A stretch of DNA of 12,039 bases from an uncultured Lachnospiraceae bacterium (GCA_910577115.1 CAJTMC010000071.1:1-12039); one strand, 5' to 3'; counted from the stretch's first letter, positions 1-7,526 are shown. A program made the numbers and translations. The notes: a model not told the origin generated them from the letters alone.

Positions 1-180
1 CAATTTTCATCACAGATTTACTTTTTAAAGGTTTGTTTGTTCGTTCTTTTTTGAACATACTTTCTGAATAATTCTCTTTTAGAATTTTCAGGGTTGCATT
101 ACTGTTTATTTGTCAAGGTGCACAGCTGCTTAAAGCTGCTCTGTTGTTCTGTGTCTGTCCTCGTTCGTGACAGCTTATTT

Positions 181-240
181 AATTTACCACAACTTACCAC
201 TGTCTGTCAAGCACTTTTTAAAAATATTTTTAAAATTTTT
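181..240 (-). promoter_or_regulatory. Leftward sigma-A-type promoter with UP-like tract and TGGTA repeats
   Basis: On the minus strand a perfect -35 TTGACA (205-210) is followed after 18 bp by TAAATT (181-186). Just upstream of the -35 lies an A/T-only stretch (216-240) that includes a 20-bp perfect palindrome at 216-235; its position suits an UP element for the RNA polymerase alpha subunit. Inside the spacer and -10 are two direct copies of GTGGTAA (minus strand; plus-strand 184-190 and 194-200), one helical turn apart. Direct TGGNN repeats at 10-bp spacing resemble MraZ operators, so the unseen gene to the left may be mraZ. That identity is inference. The remaining bases 1-180 contain no credible gene or ribosome site. 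Confidence 0.55.
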
Positions 241-268
241 CAAAAATCTCTGAAAACCCTTGTATTTC

Positions 269-745
269 CTACAATATTTGCTTTAAAAGAGCCACTAAAT
301 AGTTGGAAGAATATATGATTGTCAAAAATTTGCTTTGCGCAGTCTGTGCAAGAACCCATTGATGCAGTCCAAATAAATCAAAGCTGCCAATCAAAAGGTA
401 CACCAGCCATATTACAAATACCGCCTCAACCGCACCTAGCGCAGTGCCGGCAAGTTTATCCGCAAGTTTTCCTATCGGAATGGCACGCACAAGCTTAAAG
501 GTATCAATCAGGAATTTTATCGCCTTGTGAATCAGTCTTATTACAATCAGCAGAAGAACTGCTACCATAACGCTTATAATGCTCCCTTGCAGAAAACTGC
601 CAATCCCTTTTGCAACAATTACCAATACAAATATTCCCAATATACAGGAAATTATTCTTATCAATCCTTCAAGAAATCCACGCTTCCAGCCCCACACCGC
701 GCCTACTGCCAGTGATGCCGCTACTATAATAAATAACAAATTCAT
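269..745 (-). CDS. CvpA-family integral membrane protein
   Basis: A 158-residue, very hydrophobic protein with about four membrane segments (roughly residues 1-17, 30-50, 56-75 and 105-125). The GWKRGFLEG motif near residue 20 and the later IPIGKLADKLAG stretch followed by a Gly-rich membrane helix match the CvpA (colicin V production) family layout and length. CvpA proteins are inner-membrane proteins tied to envelope homeostasis, but the molecular activity is not settled. The ATG at 745 is chosen because GGGGAGG ends 6 nt upstream; longer in-frame starts lack such a site. It lies 57 bp after the DUF5711-like gene and is probably cotranscribed with it. I see no convincing terminator after it. 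Confidence 0.8.
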   Translation of the reverse strand: MNLLFIIVAASLAVGAVWGWKRGFLEGLIRIISCILGIFVLVIVAKGIGSFLQGSIISVMVAVLLLIVIRLIHKAIKFLIDTFKLVRAIPIGKLADKLAGTALGAVEAVFVIWLVYLLIGSFDLFGLHQWVLAQTAQSKFLTIIYSSNYLVALLKQIL

Positions 746-802
746 ACTCAACCTCCCCAATTTTATCCTTTTCTCAGGAACTGTAAATAACTTTGCAGCT
801 CC

Positions 803-2044
803 TTACTGCAGCTCAATGATCTGTATCGCATTCTCTGTGACAATTGTGTAACGCGAAATATTCCCCATCGGGAGAAGGCAGATCATTCTGTCCATAAAGG
901 TGCCTTCAAACTTGAGCCTGCTATCCCAGTCGTACAGGAGACATTCATTGTTATTACGTATGATGACCGATGCCGAATCGAACAAGATATCGGTGTATTC
1001 CATGCTGAAAGCTATCTCGTTTGTTTTTTTCGCATTTGTATCATATATTTCCAACCGATACGTGGTCTCTCCTGTTGGATTGAAAAACACTAACCCTACG
1101 TGGTTTTCATCATAGAATACGCTCTGTATTTCCTCGGAAATTAATGTGTCTGATATGCTTTCCGGCTTTTGTCTGCCTTTGAAAAACATGAGCCGGTTAT
1201 CTGCCACTGCAAAAACGGTATCATTCTCCATGTAATGAATCATTGGCACAACAGCGTCTGAATATCCATATCCGCTGACCAAATTATCCGTGTAATTCTG
1301 TCCTACTGCCGAAAAATTGTAAAAACCGATGCTTGACGATACTTTACCGTTATCTGCTTTGATATAAGAAACAGCTACCTGTGTCCCGTCATCGGAAATA
1401 TCAATCGCAATCGGATAACCTGACTGGCTCATGGTCGTTTTGAAAGAAGCAAGCGGTTTTCCCGGCTCTCCTGTACTGCTGTAAAGGTCTATTTGCGTAA
1501 CCGTTGAATCGTCAAGGACGACTGCTACGATGCCATTCTCAGAAACACAGAAATCTCTTATCGGCATGGTCGTTTCTACCGTACCTAAAATCCCCTGCGT
1601 GTTCGATACATAAATATTTCTGCCGTTATAATCCCCGACTGCTACGGTCTTCTTACAGGTGCGTATTATTGGGTCCTGCATTTCGTAGGTCTGATTCCAA
1701 ATGACTTTTCCTTTTGTGTTGGTGCAGCTCATTCCGTCATTACTGTATGTAAGAAGGGTTCCTGCCAGATTCATGCATCTTGAATCGGACGACTTTGTCC
1801 ACTCGGTCTGTTGTACGACCTCATAGTCAACATAGACCTTGCTTTTCCAATTCACATAAAGCACGAGCGCCAATACCGCCAAAAACGCCAGTATAATAAG
1901 CACTGTGTATACTTTCACATGACGGTGCCTTGCCAGCATACGATCCATTGATTTTTGTTCTTGCTCTCTGGTCTCTTTCTGTTTTTTATTGTCCTTGCCT
2001 TTTAACAGGAATTGGTTCCTGTTAAAATTCTTTATCTCCGCCAT
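803..2044 (-). CDS. DUF5711-like membrane-anchored protein with outer beta-propeller-like domain
   Basis: A protein of about 413 residues. It has a basic, Gln/Lys-rich cytoplasmic head (residues 1-45), one transmembrane helix (about 46-65, rich in Leu, Ile, Val and Ala), and a long outer domain. That domain repeats short beta-strand patterns with Asp/Asn turns (for example TKGKVIWNQ, NGIVAVVLDDS, DISDDGTQVAVSY), like the blades of a WD40/PQQ-type propeller. The arrangement fits the DUF5711 family as I remember it from Lachnospiraceae; its role is unknown, and a sensing or scaffold role at the envelope is inference. The ATG at 2044 is preferred (AGGA 4 nt and GGAG 11 nt upstream); the ATG at 2071 has no visible ribosome site. 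It sits between LysM and CvpA-like genes on the same strand. Confidence 0.72.
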   Translation of the reverse strand: MAEIKNFNRNQFLLKGKDNKKQKETREQEQKSMDRMLARHRHVKVYTVLIILAFLAVLALVLYVNWKSKVYVDYEVVQQTEWTKSSDSRCMNLAGTLLTYSNDGMSCTNTKGKVIWNQTYEMQDPIIRTCKKTVAVGDYNGRNIYVSNTQGILGTVETTMPIRDFCVSENGIVAVVLDDSTVTQIDLYSSTGEPGKPLASFKTTMSQSGYPIAIDISDDGTQVAVSYIKADNGKVSSSIGFYNFSAVGQNYTDNLVSGYGYSDAVVPMIHYMENDTVFAVADNRLMFFKGRQKPESISDTLISEEIQSVFYDENHVGLVFFNPTGETTYRLEIYDTNAKKTNEIAFSMEYTDILFDSASVIIRNNNECLLYDWDSRLKFEGTFMDRMICLLPMGNISRYTIVTENAIQIIELQ

Positions 2045-2072
2045 AAATTCCTGTGCTCCATTTCCGCTCATT

Positions 2073-2101
2073 ATGCTATAATTACTACGCAATTATAGCA
2101 T
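2073..2101. promoter_or_regulatory. Inverted repeat carrying an extended -10 on both strands
   Basis: An 11-bp perfect inverted repeat (2073-2083 and 2091-2101) flanks a 7-bp spacer. Each arm contains TGCTATAAT, a consensus extended -10, so one copy faces left (minus strand 2100-2092) and one faces right (2074-2082). The left-facing copy would start transcription near 2085, about 40 nt before the DUF5711-like start, and is the likely promoter of that gene and cvpA. Neither copy has a good -35, as expected of extended -10 promoters. The symmetry could also be an operator for a dimeric repressor. Whether the right-facing copy is active is unknown. Confidence 0.5.
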
Positions 2102-2230
2102 GTTCATGCCCATTCGGGCGTGTATCATGTCTATATCAGTGCGTCCTCAAAAAGTCCTTGATTTCCCGTATTTACGGGCTGCATCCTGTCAAAATCCGAG
2201 ATTGCCTCCGCGGACATTATAACATTATTT

Positions 2231-3313
2231 TTATGGAAGTAAAAGCCTTTGACCGGAAAGAATGCTGTCAGGATTGTCCAAACCATTCAATTCACAGATC
2301 TCATCCATCTTGGAATAATCGCCGTATGCATTGATGCAGATGCTTCTGAGGGTATCTCCGCGCTGAACGACATAATACTGCGGAACTGCCGGATTGACAA
2401 CCGGAGCGGGCTGCGGTTCTGCGGTTTCCTGCGGAAGCGGAGGCTCTGTTACAGGCGTACTGACCGGTTCTTCGGTGATTTCCCCGACCGGCGTGTCTAC
2501 GGATATTTCGGTATAGATATCCAGATTTTCTTCGGTATCCTGTTCTTGGAACCGGCTGACTGTCGGGGCAGTTCCCTCGTAGTGTTCATATGTTTCCGCG
2601 AAGTGTTCCTCATCATTTTTTTCTATATTTTCCGACACAAACGTCATACAGTAATCAATGCTCTCCTGCATGCTTTTCATCTTTCCATAGCTGTTTAAGG
2701 AGATGATGCCATATGCTATGACACATACAACAAGGCTTAAGCTCAGCACGTTCATGGCACCCCACACTAAACTTACCCTTGCCGATTCCCGATTGTATGC
2801 CTGCGCAATTCTGCCAAGCCTTGCTGCATTGTCTGCCGGAATACGCCTTCCCGCCTTTGCGGAGGTTTGGCTGAATTGCTGTTCGTGCCGCTGGCTGTTC
2901 CACGCAATTAAATAATTCTGCATTTCTTCGTTTTGATCGTAATAGACATAAAAGTCATCAAGAATGACCTTTGTCCCTTTTATGCTGATTTCAAAGCGAA
3001 TGCCCCTGTCCTTATTCAGGCACACGATCGCGGTGCAAAGCGGCGCGCTTGCCGAAAAATAGCTTTTGTCGATCTGATCCGATGTGGTTGCGCCTGATAT
3101 GACCATGATATTTTGTGATGCCCTTTCAAAGCTGCTGCCATACAGATTCACGGAAGTTCCTGCAATTGTATCAGGCCTCTGCTCGTAAATCAGTTTTTTC
3201 ATAAATGTATGTACATAATCCTCCAAGTAAAGTACATATATGCCCTCGGAAATGTTCTTTGCATCGCCTACTGTTCGGGTATTTACCGGGATATTTGTTG
3301 TCTGCATGTCCAT
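2231..3313 (-). CDS. Membrane-anchored LysM domain protein
   Basis: A protein of 360 residues. Residues 1-140 form a soluble domain I do not firmly recognise (starting around GIYVLYLEDYVHTFMKKL); it is somewhat like JAB/MPN-type domains but shows no metal-binding HxH pattern. Residues 181-206 are a single transmembrane helix, followed by a Glu/Pro/Thr-rich linker (about 250-311) typical of wall-spanning segments. A C-terminal LysM domain (312-360: YYVVQRGDTL start, ICELNGLDNPD, LSGQRLLLP end) should bind peptidoglycan N-acetylglucosamine. The topology suggests an N-terminus inside and LysM in the wall. The ATG at 3313 has GGAGG 5 nt upstream; the ATG at 3325 lies before that site. Its own promoter lies at 3377-3409. 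Confidence 0.82.
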   Translation of the reverse strand: MDMQTTNIPVNTRTVGDAKNISEGIYVLYLEDYVHTFMKKLIYEQRPDTIAGTSVNLYGSSFERASQNIMVISGATTSDQIDKSYFSASAPLCTAIVCLNKDRGIRFEISIKGTKVILDDFYVYYDQNEEMQNYLIAWNSQRHEQQFSQTSAKAGRRIPADNAARLGRIAQAYNRESARVSLVWGAMNVLSLSLVVCVIAYGIISLNSYGKMKSMQESIDYCMTFVSENIEKNDEEHFAETYEHYEGTAPTVSRFQEQDTEENLDIYTEISVDTPVGEITEEPVSTPVTEPPLPQETAEPQPAPVVNPAVPQYYVVQRGDTLRSICINAYGDYSKMDEICELNGLDNPDSILSGQRLLLP

Positions 3314-3352
3314 TTTTTCCTCCATTCCGAAGCGTTTTACCTCGTATTATTT

Positions 3353-3367
3353 GGGCATTTTGTGCCC
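3353..3367. repeat. Small hairpin in LysM leader
   Basis: A perfect 5-bp stem (GGGCA at 3353-3357 and TGCCC at 3363-3367) around a 5-nt loop lies in the predicted 5' leader of the LysM gene, between its -10 and its ribosome site. It is too short to be a terminator by itself; a minor leader structure is all that can be claimed. Confidence 0.3.
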
Positions 3368-3376
3368 TTACCGCAT

Positions 3377-3409
3377 ATCATAGCACGCTTCGTATGAGGA
3401 TTTTGTCAA
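3377..3409 (-). promoter_or_regulatory. Extended -10 promoter for the LysM gene
   Basis: On the minus strand TGCTATGAT (3385-3377) forms an extended -10, about 60 nt before the LysM start codon. A TTGACA hexamer lies at 3404-3409 but the spacer is 21 bp, longer than the usual 16-18, so recognition probably rests on the TGC extension. The -35-like hexamer abuts the galM terminator hairpin, giving a compact terminator-promoter junction. Confidence 0.5.
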
Positions 3410-3415
3410 AACAAG

Positions 3416-3459
3416 TCAGAAGTTCCACAGATTCTGTGCGGCATCTGTGGAACTTCTGA
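3416..3459 (-). terminator. Rho-independent terminator after galM, 17-bp stem
   Basis: A perfect 17-bp inverted repeat (3416-3432 and 3443-3459) with a 10-nt loop begins 14 bp after the galM stop. On the minus strand it is followed by CTTGTTTTG, a moderately T-rich tail; on the plus strand no T tail follows. It most likely ends the dnaX-ebfC-recR-galM transcript. The stem is unusually long and perfect for a simple terminator. Confidence 0.72.
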
Positions 3460-3473
3460 ATGTTCGATGATTC

Positions 3474-4514
3474 TTAATTGTAAAATTTGTAGATTGTTGT
3501 CGTATTATATGGTCTTTCGGGACCGTATACGACATCTTGGAATTGCGGCTGGTGAATCGAATCGGGGAACGTCTGTGTTTCCAGACAAAGCCCGCTCCTC
3601 TTTTTGTATTCTGCGCCGCCCTTTCCTGTTTCCGGCTTGATGCAGTTGCCTGCATAGAACTGGAGTCCCGGCTGGTCTGTATACACTACCATTTTCCTGC
3701 CTGATGCGGGATCCTGAACCTCTGCGACTTTCCTGATGCTGCCATCCCAGTTGTCAATTGCGAAATTATGATCGTAGCCTTGTCCGTATGTAAGCTGTAC
3801 ATCGTCTGTGTCAATCTCATCACCGATTGTTTTCATCGTTCTGAAATCAAACGGCGTGCCTTCTACAGGTACTAAAGCTCCTGTCGGAATCAGGCGCTCA
3901 TAAACAGGTGTGTAGTGGAATGCGTCGATGTAGAGTCTGTGATTCTCGATGCTTCCGGAATCATGACCTGACAGGTTGAAATATGTATGGTTGGTCATAT
4001 TAATTAATGTCGGTTTGTCGCTTGTCACATGGTACTCTATTTTAAGCTCGTTCTCGTCCGTAACGGTGTATGTCACCTGAACCTTTTTGTTGCCGGGGAA
4101 TCCCATTGAAGCGTTATCTTCAAGAGTAAATACGACACAGTTGTCCTTTGGTTCGGCATTCCATACTCTTTTATGATATCCATCTGCTTCGTCACTGTGG
4201 AGATTGTTTGTGCCGTCATTGACTTTGAGCTGATAGGCTACGCCGTCAATTTCCATGCTTGCGTTGTCGATACGGTTTGCGCTTGGTCCGATTGTAGAAC
4301 CAAAGAAGGAGCCGTTTCCGAAATAGCCGTCTACTTTGTCAAAGCCGAGAACAACGTCTGCCATTGTTCCGTCTTTATCCGGCACCAAAAGATTCACGAG
4401 AATTGCTCCAAAATTTGTGACTTCTGCAATAAAGCCCTTGCTGTTTTTGATAGTGTAGAGTGTTACCTCTGCTCCGTCCGGCGCATTGCCGAAATTTTTG
4501 CTTGTTACTGCCAT
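3474..4514 (-). CDS. galM: Aldose 1-epimerase (mutarotase)
   Basis: The 346-residue protein matches the usual galM length. It interconverts alpha and beta anomers of galactose or glucose in the cytoplasm, feeding the Leloir pathway and glycolysis. Visible family landmarks are NRI (Arg81), NNLH (His106), TNHTYFNLSG (His176, the general acid in characterised homologues), GYDHN (Asp248) and CLETQTFPDS (Glu312, the general base). The ATG at 4514 has AGAAGGA about 8 nt upstream. It starts 27 bp after recR on the same strand with no hairpin between, so it probably rides on the dnaX operon transcript. A strong hairpin follows it. No truncation or missing catalytic residue is seen. Confidence 0.92.
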   Translation of the reverse strand: MAVTSKNFGNAPDGAEVTLYTIKNSKGFIAEVTNFGAILVNLLVPDKDGTMADVVLGFDKVDGYFGNGSFFGSTIGPSANRIDNASMEIDGVAYQLKVNDGTNNLHSDEADGYHKRVWNAEPKDNCVVFTLEDNASMGFPGNKKVQVTYTVTDENELKIEYHVTSDKPTLINMTNHTYFNLSGHDSGSIENHRLYIDAFHYTPVYERLIPTGALVPVEGTPFDFRTMKTIGDEIDTDDVQLTYGQGYDHNFAIDNWDGSIRKVAEVQDPASGRKMVVYTDQPGLQFYAGNCIKPETGKGGAEYKKRSGLCLETQTFPDSIHQPQFQDVVYGPERPYNTTTIYKFYN

Positions 4515-4541
4515 TTTGTTATCCTTCTTTCTTTTTTATTT

Positions 4542-5138
4542 TTAAAGTTCCGTTCTTCCTTCAAGCGCACGCAAAAGCGTCATCTCATCAATACACTCCA
4601 AATCACCGCCTACGGGCACTCCGCTTGCAATTCGGGTGACTTTGATGCCCGTAGGCTTAATCAGCTTTGAAATGTACATTGCTGTGGTTTCGCCTTCCAA
4701 ACTTGAGTTTGTGGCAATAATTACTTCTTTTACCTCGCCTTCCAAACGTTTTATGAGTTCTTTGAGTTTAATGTCATTGGGGCCGACTCCCAGCATCGGG
4801 GAAATTGCGCCATGCAATACATGATAAACGCCATCATATTTTCCGGTTTTTTCATATGCAGCCAAATCACGTATATTTTCGACAACCATAATTGTACCGT
4901 GGTCGCGTCCCTGATTGGCGCAGATTGGACAGGTTTGTGCATCGGTGAGCGTGTAGCAGGTGTTGCAGTAATGAATATTTTTTTTTGCATCAATCATTAC
5001 CTGTGCAAATCGCTCTACGTGCTCTGTCGGCATATTGATAATATGCAGCGCAAGCCGTTGGGCAGATTTGCTTCCTACGCCGGGAAGCTTGGAAAACTGC
5101 TCAATCAGTTTATTGATGTATTTGCTGTATAGTTCCAT
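4542..5138 (-). CDS. recR: Recombination mediator protein RecR
   Basis: The 198-residue protein has the standard RecR order: an N-terminal helix-hairpin-helix (residues 8-33, KLPGVGSKSAQRLALH), a four-cysteine zinc finger (Cys58, Cys61, Cys70, Cys73), and a Toprim domain (about 81-175, with VVEN at 85-88 and ATNSSLEGE at 142-150). RecR works with RecO, and in some pathways RecF, to load RecA on single-stranded DNA during gap and break repair. The ATG overlaps the ebfC stop by one base (TAATG) and a GGAGG inside the end of ebfC lies 12 nt upstream, which suggests translational coupling. Confidence 0.96.
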   Translation of the reverse strand: MELYSKYINKLIEQFSKLPGVGSKSAQRLALHIINMPTEHVERFAQVMIDAKKNIHYCNTCYTLTDAQTCPICANQGRDHGTIMVVENIRDLAAYEKTGKYDGVYHVLHGAISPMLGVGPNDIKLKELIKRLEGEVKEVIIATNSSLEGETTAMYISKLIKPTGIKVTRIASGVPVGGDLECIDEMTLLRALEGRTEL

Positions 5139-5485
5139 TAGAATGGCAGTCCTCCAAGTCCGCCTGCCATCTTGCCCATTAGCTCATTATTTGCCTCGTC
5201 CGCCTGACGAAGCGCTTCGTTTGTGGCTGCTACAATCATATCCTGCAGGGTTTCGATATCATCCGGATCGACTGCTTCTTCGGAGAGCGTTACTTTCAGA
5301 ACTTCTTTTTTGCCGGAAACGGTAACCTCTACGGCGCCTCCGCCTGATTTCGCGGTAAATTCTTTTGTCTCAAGCTCTTTTTGTCCTTCCTCCATCTGAC
5401 GCTGCATGCGCTGCGCCTGTTTCATTAAATTGCTCATGTTTCCGGGCATTCCCATTCCTCCCGGAAATCCTCCTCTTTTTGCCAT
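5138..5485 (-). CDS. ebfC: YbaB/EbfC-family nucleoid-associated protein
   Basis: A 115-residue protein with a Gly/Met-rich N-terminus (FPGGMGMPGNM), then the family helix MKQAQRMQRQMEEGQKEL, a short beta sheet (GGGAVEVTVSGKKEVLKV) and a second long helix ending in a Gly-rich tail. This is the typical EbfC dimer fold; it binds DNA and is encoded between dnaX and recR across bacteria. The start at 5485 is chosen because the protein then begins MAKRGGFPGG as in relatives; AAAGGAG lies upstream but the gap to the ATG is 13 nt, longer than usual. It starts 19 bp after the dnaX stop. Confidence 0.94.
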   Translation of the reverse strand: MAKRGGFPGGMGMPGNMSNLMKQAQRMQRQMEEGQKELETKEFTAKSGGGAVEVTVSGKKEVLKVTLSEEAVDPDDIETLQDMIVAATNEALRQADEANNELMGKMAGGLGGLPF

Positions 5486-5504
5486 ATTTTTAACAATTCT
5501 CCTT

Positions 5505-7094
5505 TCACGCTTCTTCTTCAATTTCTATATCCATGTTGATTTCCCTGTGAATAATCTGTTCAAGGTCAACATAGCTTTCTTCAAAACGGCTTCCCTGCTC
5601 TATACTTTGCACCTGAACCGTTACTTCTTTTTGAAGGACGTTTGAAATCATATCCTCCAAGTGTTTATGGTTTTCCGCATTGCTCAGATAATCATATGCA
5701 ACACCATCACCAATTACAATCATCAGGCGGTTGTCGCCTCCTAAACTCAGGCGGGCTTTTTTGAGGTGTGTTTTTAACGGCTGCTGTGCCTCTGACACAA
5801 TTGCATGCCAGTTTTTTACAATTCTGTCCACGTCCTCGGGGATTGCCTTTGGCAGCTCGGGCTTTTTTGCGGCAACCGTTTGATTTTGCATAGCTTCCTG
5901 TGTTGATTGTATCGCAAGTGGGGCTGTCTGCACAATCCCCTTTTCTATTTTTTCTTCTAAATCTCTCACGCGCGCCACGACAGCATCGTTTGTTGTTTCC
6001 ATTGCAGGCCTGCACAGTTTAATGAATGTCATTTCAATTAAGATGCGCTTTTGTGTAGCGTATTTGATTTGTCCGGAAAGCTCGGAAAAAATACGGATTT
6101 GGCGCATAATCTCCTCTGCGTCCATTTCGCCGGCCTCCTCACGCAGACGCGCAAGGTTATCGCCTGACATGTCTATAACATCCTCAATATCGTTTTCTGA
6201 TGTTTTTACGAGCAGCAGATTGCGCAAATACCATGTGATATCAGTGACAAACTGGGTAAGCTCACGTCCCTGCATGACAACGCCTTCCAAAAGGGAGATG
6301 CAGCCTGTGACATCATGTGCGCGAATGAAATCCATTAGCTCTGCAAATACCGCTGTGTCCACTGCACCCAGCACGTCGAGTACCTTATCGTAGGTTAGCG
6401 CTTCCCCAAAGTGAAATGCAATGCATTGGTCAAGCAGGCTGAGCGCGTCGCGCATGGAACCGTCGGCGGTTTTTGCGATGTATCGGAGCGCTCTTTCTTC
6501 TACTTTGACCTGTTCCTTTTCCATGAGTTCGCGAAGTCTGCCTGCTATGGTTTCTATGGTGATGCGCTTAAAGTCATAGCGTTGGCAGCGCGAGAGGATT
6601 GTCACCGGTATTTTGTGTACTTCGGTGGTTGCCAGAATAAAAATCACATAGGAGGGCGGCTCTTCTAAGGTTTTTAGAAGGGCGTTGAAGGCGCCGATTG
6701 AGAGCATGTGTACCTCGTCTATGATGTATACCTTGTATTTTCCTTCTACAGGTGAGTAGGATACTTCGTCAATAATTTCACGAATGTTATCGACACCGTT
6801 GTTTGAGGCAGCGTCGATTTCGATGACATTGACACTGGCCCCTGACGCGATGGTTTGACAGCTTCTGCAGGCTCCGCATGGGCTGCCGTCAACGGGATTT
6901 TCGCAGTTTACGGACTTTGCAAAAAGCTTTGCGATGGTGGTTTTGCCGGTGCCTCTTGTTCCCGTGAAAAGATAGGCGTGGCCGATTCTGTCTGCTTTGA
7001 TTTGATTGCGCAGGGTGGTCACGATGTGGTCTTGCCCTTTTACGTCTTCGAAGATATCGGGGCGGAATTTTCTGTATAATGCGGTGTATGACAT
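5505..7094 (-). CDS. dnaX: DNA polymerase III subunits gamma/tau
   Basis: A 529-residue clamp-loader AAA+ ATPase that loads the sliding clamp at replication forks. Landmarks: the conserved start SYTALYRKFRP, Walker A GTRGTGKT (residues 45-52), a zinc-binding set (Cys64, Cys73, Cys76, Cys79), Walker B DEVH (126-129), sensor LATTEVHK (154-161) and the arginine-finger SRCQRYDFKRI (168-178). The C-terminal part (about 370-529) is variable and acidic at its end. The ATG at 7094 has a perfect GGAGG 6 nt upstream; the extension to 7124 lacks support. I do not see an E. coli-like A AAA AAG frameshift site, so a separate short gamma form is not predicted. It is the first gene of the dnaX-ebfC-recR-galM transcript. 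Confidence 0.97.
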   Translation of the reverse strand: MSYTALYRKFRPDIFEDVKGQDHIVTTLRNQIKADRIGHAYLFTGTRGTGKTTIAKLFAKSVNCENPVDGSPCGACRSCQTIASGASVNVIEIDAASNNGVDNIREIIDEVSYSPVEGKYKVYIIDEVHMLSIGAFNALLKTLEEPPSYVIFILATTEVHKIPVTILSRCQRYDFKRITIETIAGRLRELMEKEQVKVEERALRYIAKTADGSMRDALSLLDQCIAFHFGEALTYDKVLDVLGAVDTAVFAELMDFIRAHDVTGCISLLEGVVMQGRELTQFVTDITWYLRNLLLVKTSENDIEDVIDMSGDNLARLREEAGEMDAEEIMRQIRIFSELSGQIKYATQKRILIEMTFIKLCRPAMETTNDAVVARVRDLEEKIEKGIVQTAPLAIQSTQEAMQNQTVAAKKPELPKAIPEDVDRIVKNWHAIVSEAQQPLKTHLKKARLSLGGDNRLMIVIGDGVAYDYLSNAENHKHLEDMISNVLQKEVTVQVQSIEQGSRFEESYVDLEQIIHREINMDIEIEEEA

Positions 7095-7148
7095 TTTGAA
7101 CCTCCGTACTGCGATGTTGTCCATTTTGTTTGATAGCAGTTATTTCAT

Positions 7149-7159
7149 AGTATAGCATA
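7149..7159 (-). promoter_or_regulatory. Extended -10 promoter for the dnaX operon
   Basis: On the minus strand TATGCTATACT (7159-7149) contains the TRTGN extension followed by TATACT. Transcription would begin near 7142, leaving a leader of about 48 nt before dnaX. No -35 hexamer is evident; the upstream region is A-rich. It uses the same TGC-TATRMT form as the LysM and DUF5711 promoters. Confidence 0.55.
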
Positions 7160-7416
7160 CTACTTTTGTTTTTTCTATGAAAATATAACAAGTGAGCATC
7201 CGGCGAAAGAAATTGAGCAGAAATCAAAGAAAGTTATAGGTATGTCATACGGGGATCACAGAGTTTTTCCCTGTTTTAGCCTGTCAGATCAAGTTCCCTG
7301 TCATTTTTATACACTTTTCCTTTTAAGCGCTGCACAGTAATGCCGACTGAGGATAACGCTATGGCAGGCACCCATACAGGCTTATCAGAAAATACCAAGC
7401 TTTGTCAGAACAGCAA
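7160..7416. other. Intergenic spacer between manA-ROK terminator and dnaX promoter
   Basis: The stretch carries no gene I can defend. It holds two TTCCCTGT copies (7267-7274 and 7294-7301), a GTATG/CATAC interrupted palindrome (7240-7250), and a minus-strand open frame of 40 codons (7398 to stop at 7276, TTG start, no ribosome site) whose predicted residues look protein-like but match no family I know. It may be a gene remnant or chance. No signal recognition particle RNA, which often precedes dnaX, is present. Confidence 0.4.
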
Positions 7417-7457
7417 AATGATCCAATGCTTTCTTAATTTTTCAGCATTGGATCATT
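7417..7457 (-). terminator. Rho-independent terminator after the manA-ROK gene
   Basis: A perfect 14-bp inverted repeat (7417-7430 and 7444-7457) with a 13-nt loop lies 70 bp past the stop codon of the isomerase-kinase gene. On the minus strand it is followed by TTGCTGTTCT, a modest T-rich tail. It fits the end of the right-hand carbohydrate operon; the tail on the plus strand is not T-rich. Confidence 0.6.
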
Positions 7458-7526
7458 CAGAATATAAAGAAGAGGCGGATACCTGTCTATACACTTCATT
7501 TTTTAACAAACATAAAAAACATAAAA

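Noticed and set aside
43..56. LexA/DinR box (GTTC and GAAC around six T)
   Set aside because: The half-sites are in the wrong order for the GAAC-N4-GTTC box and the spacer is 6, so it is just a short hairpin.
94..318. Plus-strand frame of 74 codons at the left end
   Set aside because: It has no ribosome site, a low-complexity composition, and overlaps both a strong minus-strand promoter and the end of the CvpA-like gene.
2165..2178. Terminator after the LysM gene (CCCGTA/TACGGG)
   Set aside because: The stem is only 5-6 bp and the run of T lies 11 nt farther on, so it is too weak to call.
7125..7526. Signal recognition particle RNA or tRNA near dnaX
   Set aside because: Firmicutes often carry these there, but the conserved GGAAGCAGC loop of the SRP RNA and any tRNA T-loop are absent on both strands.
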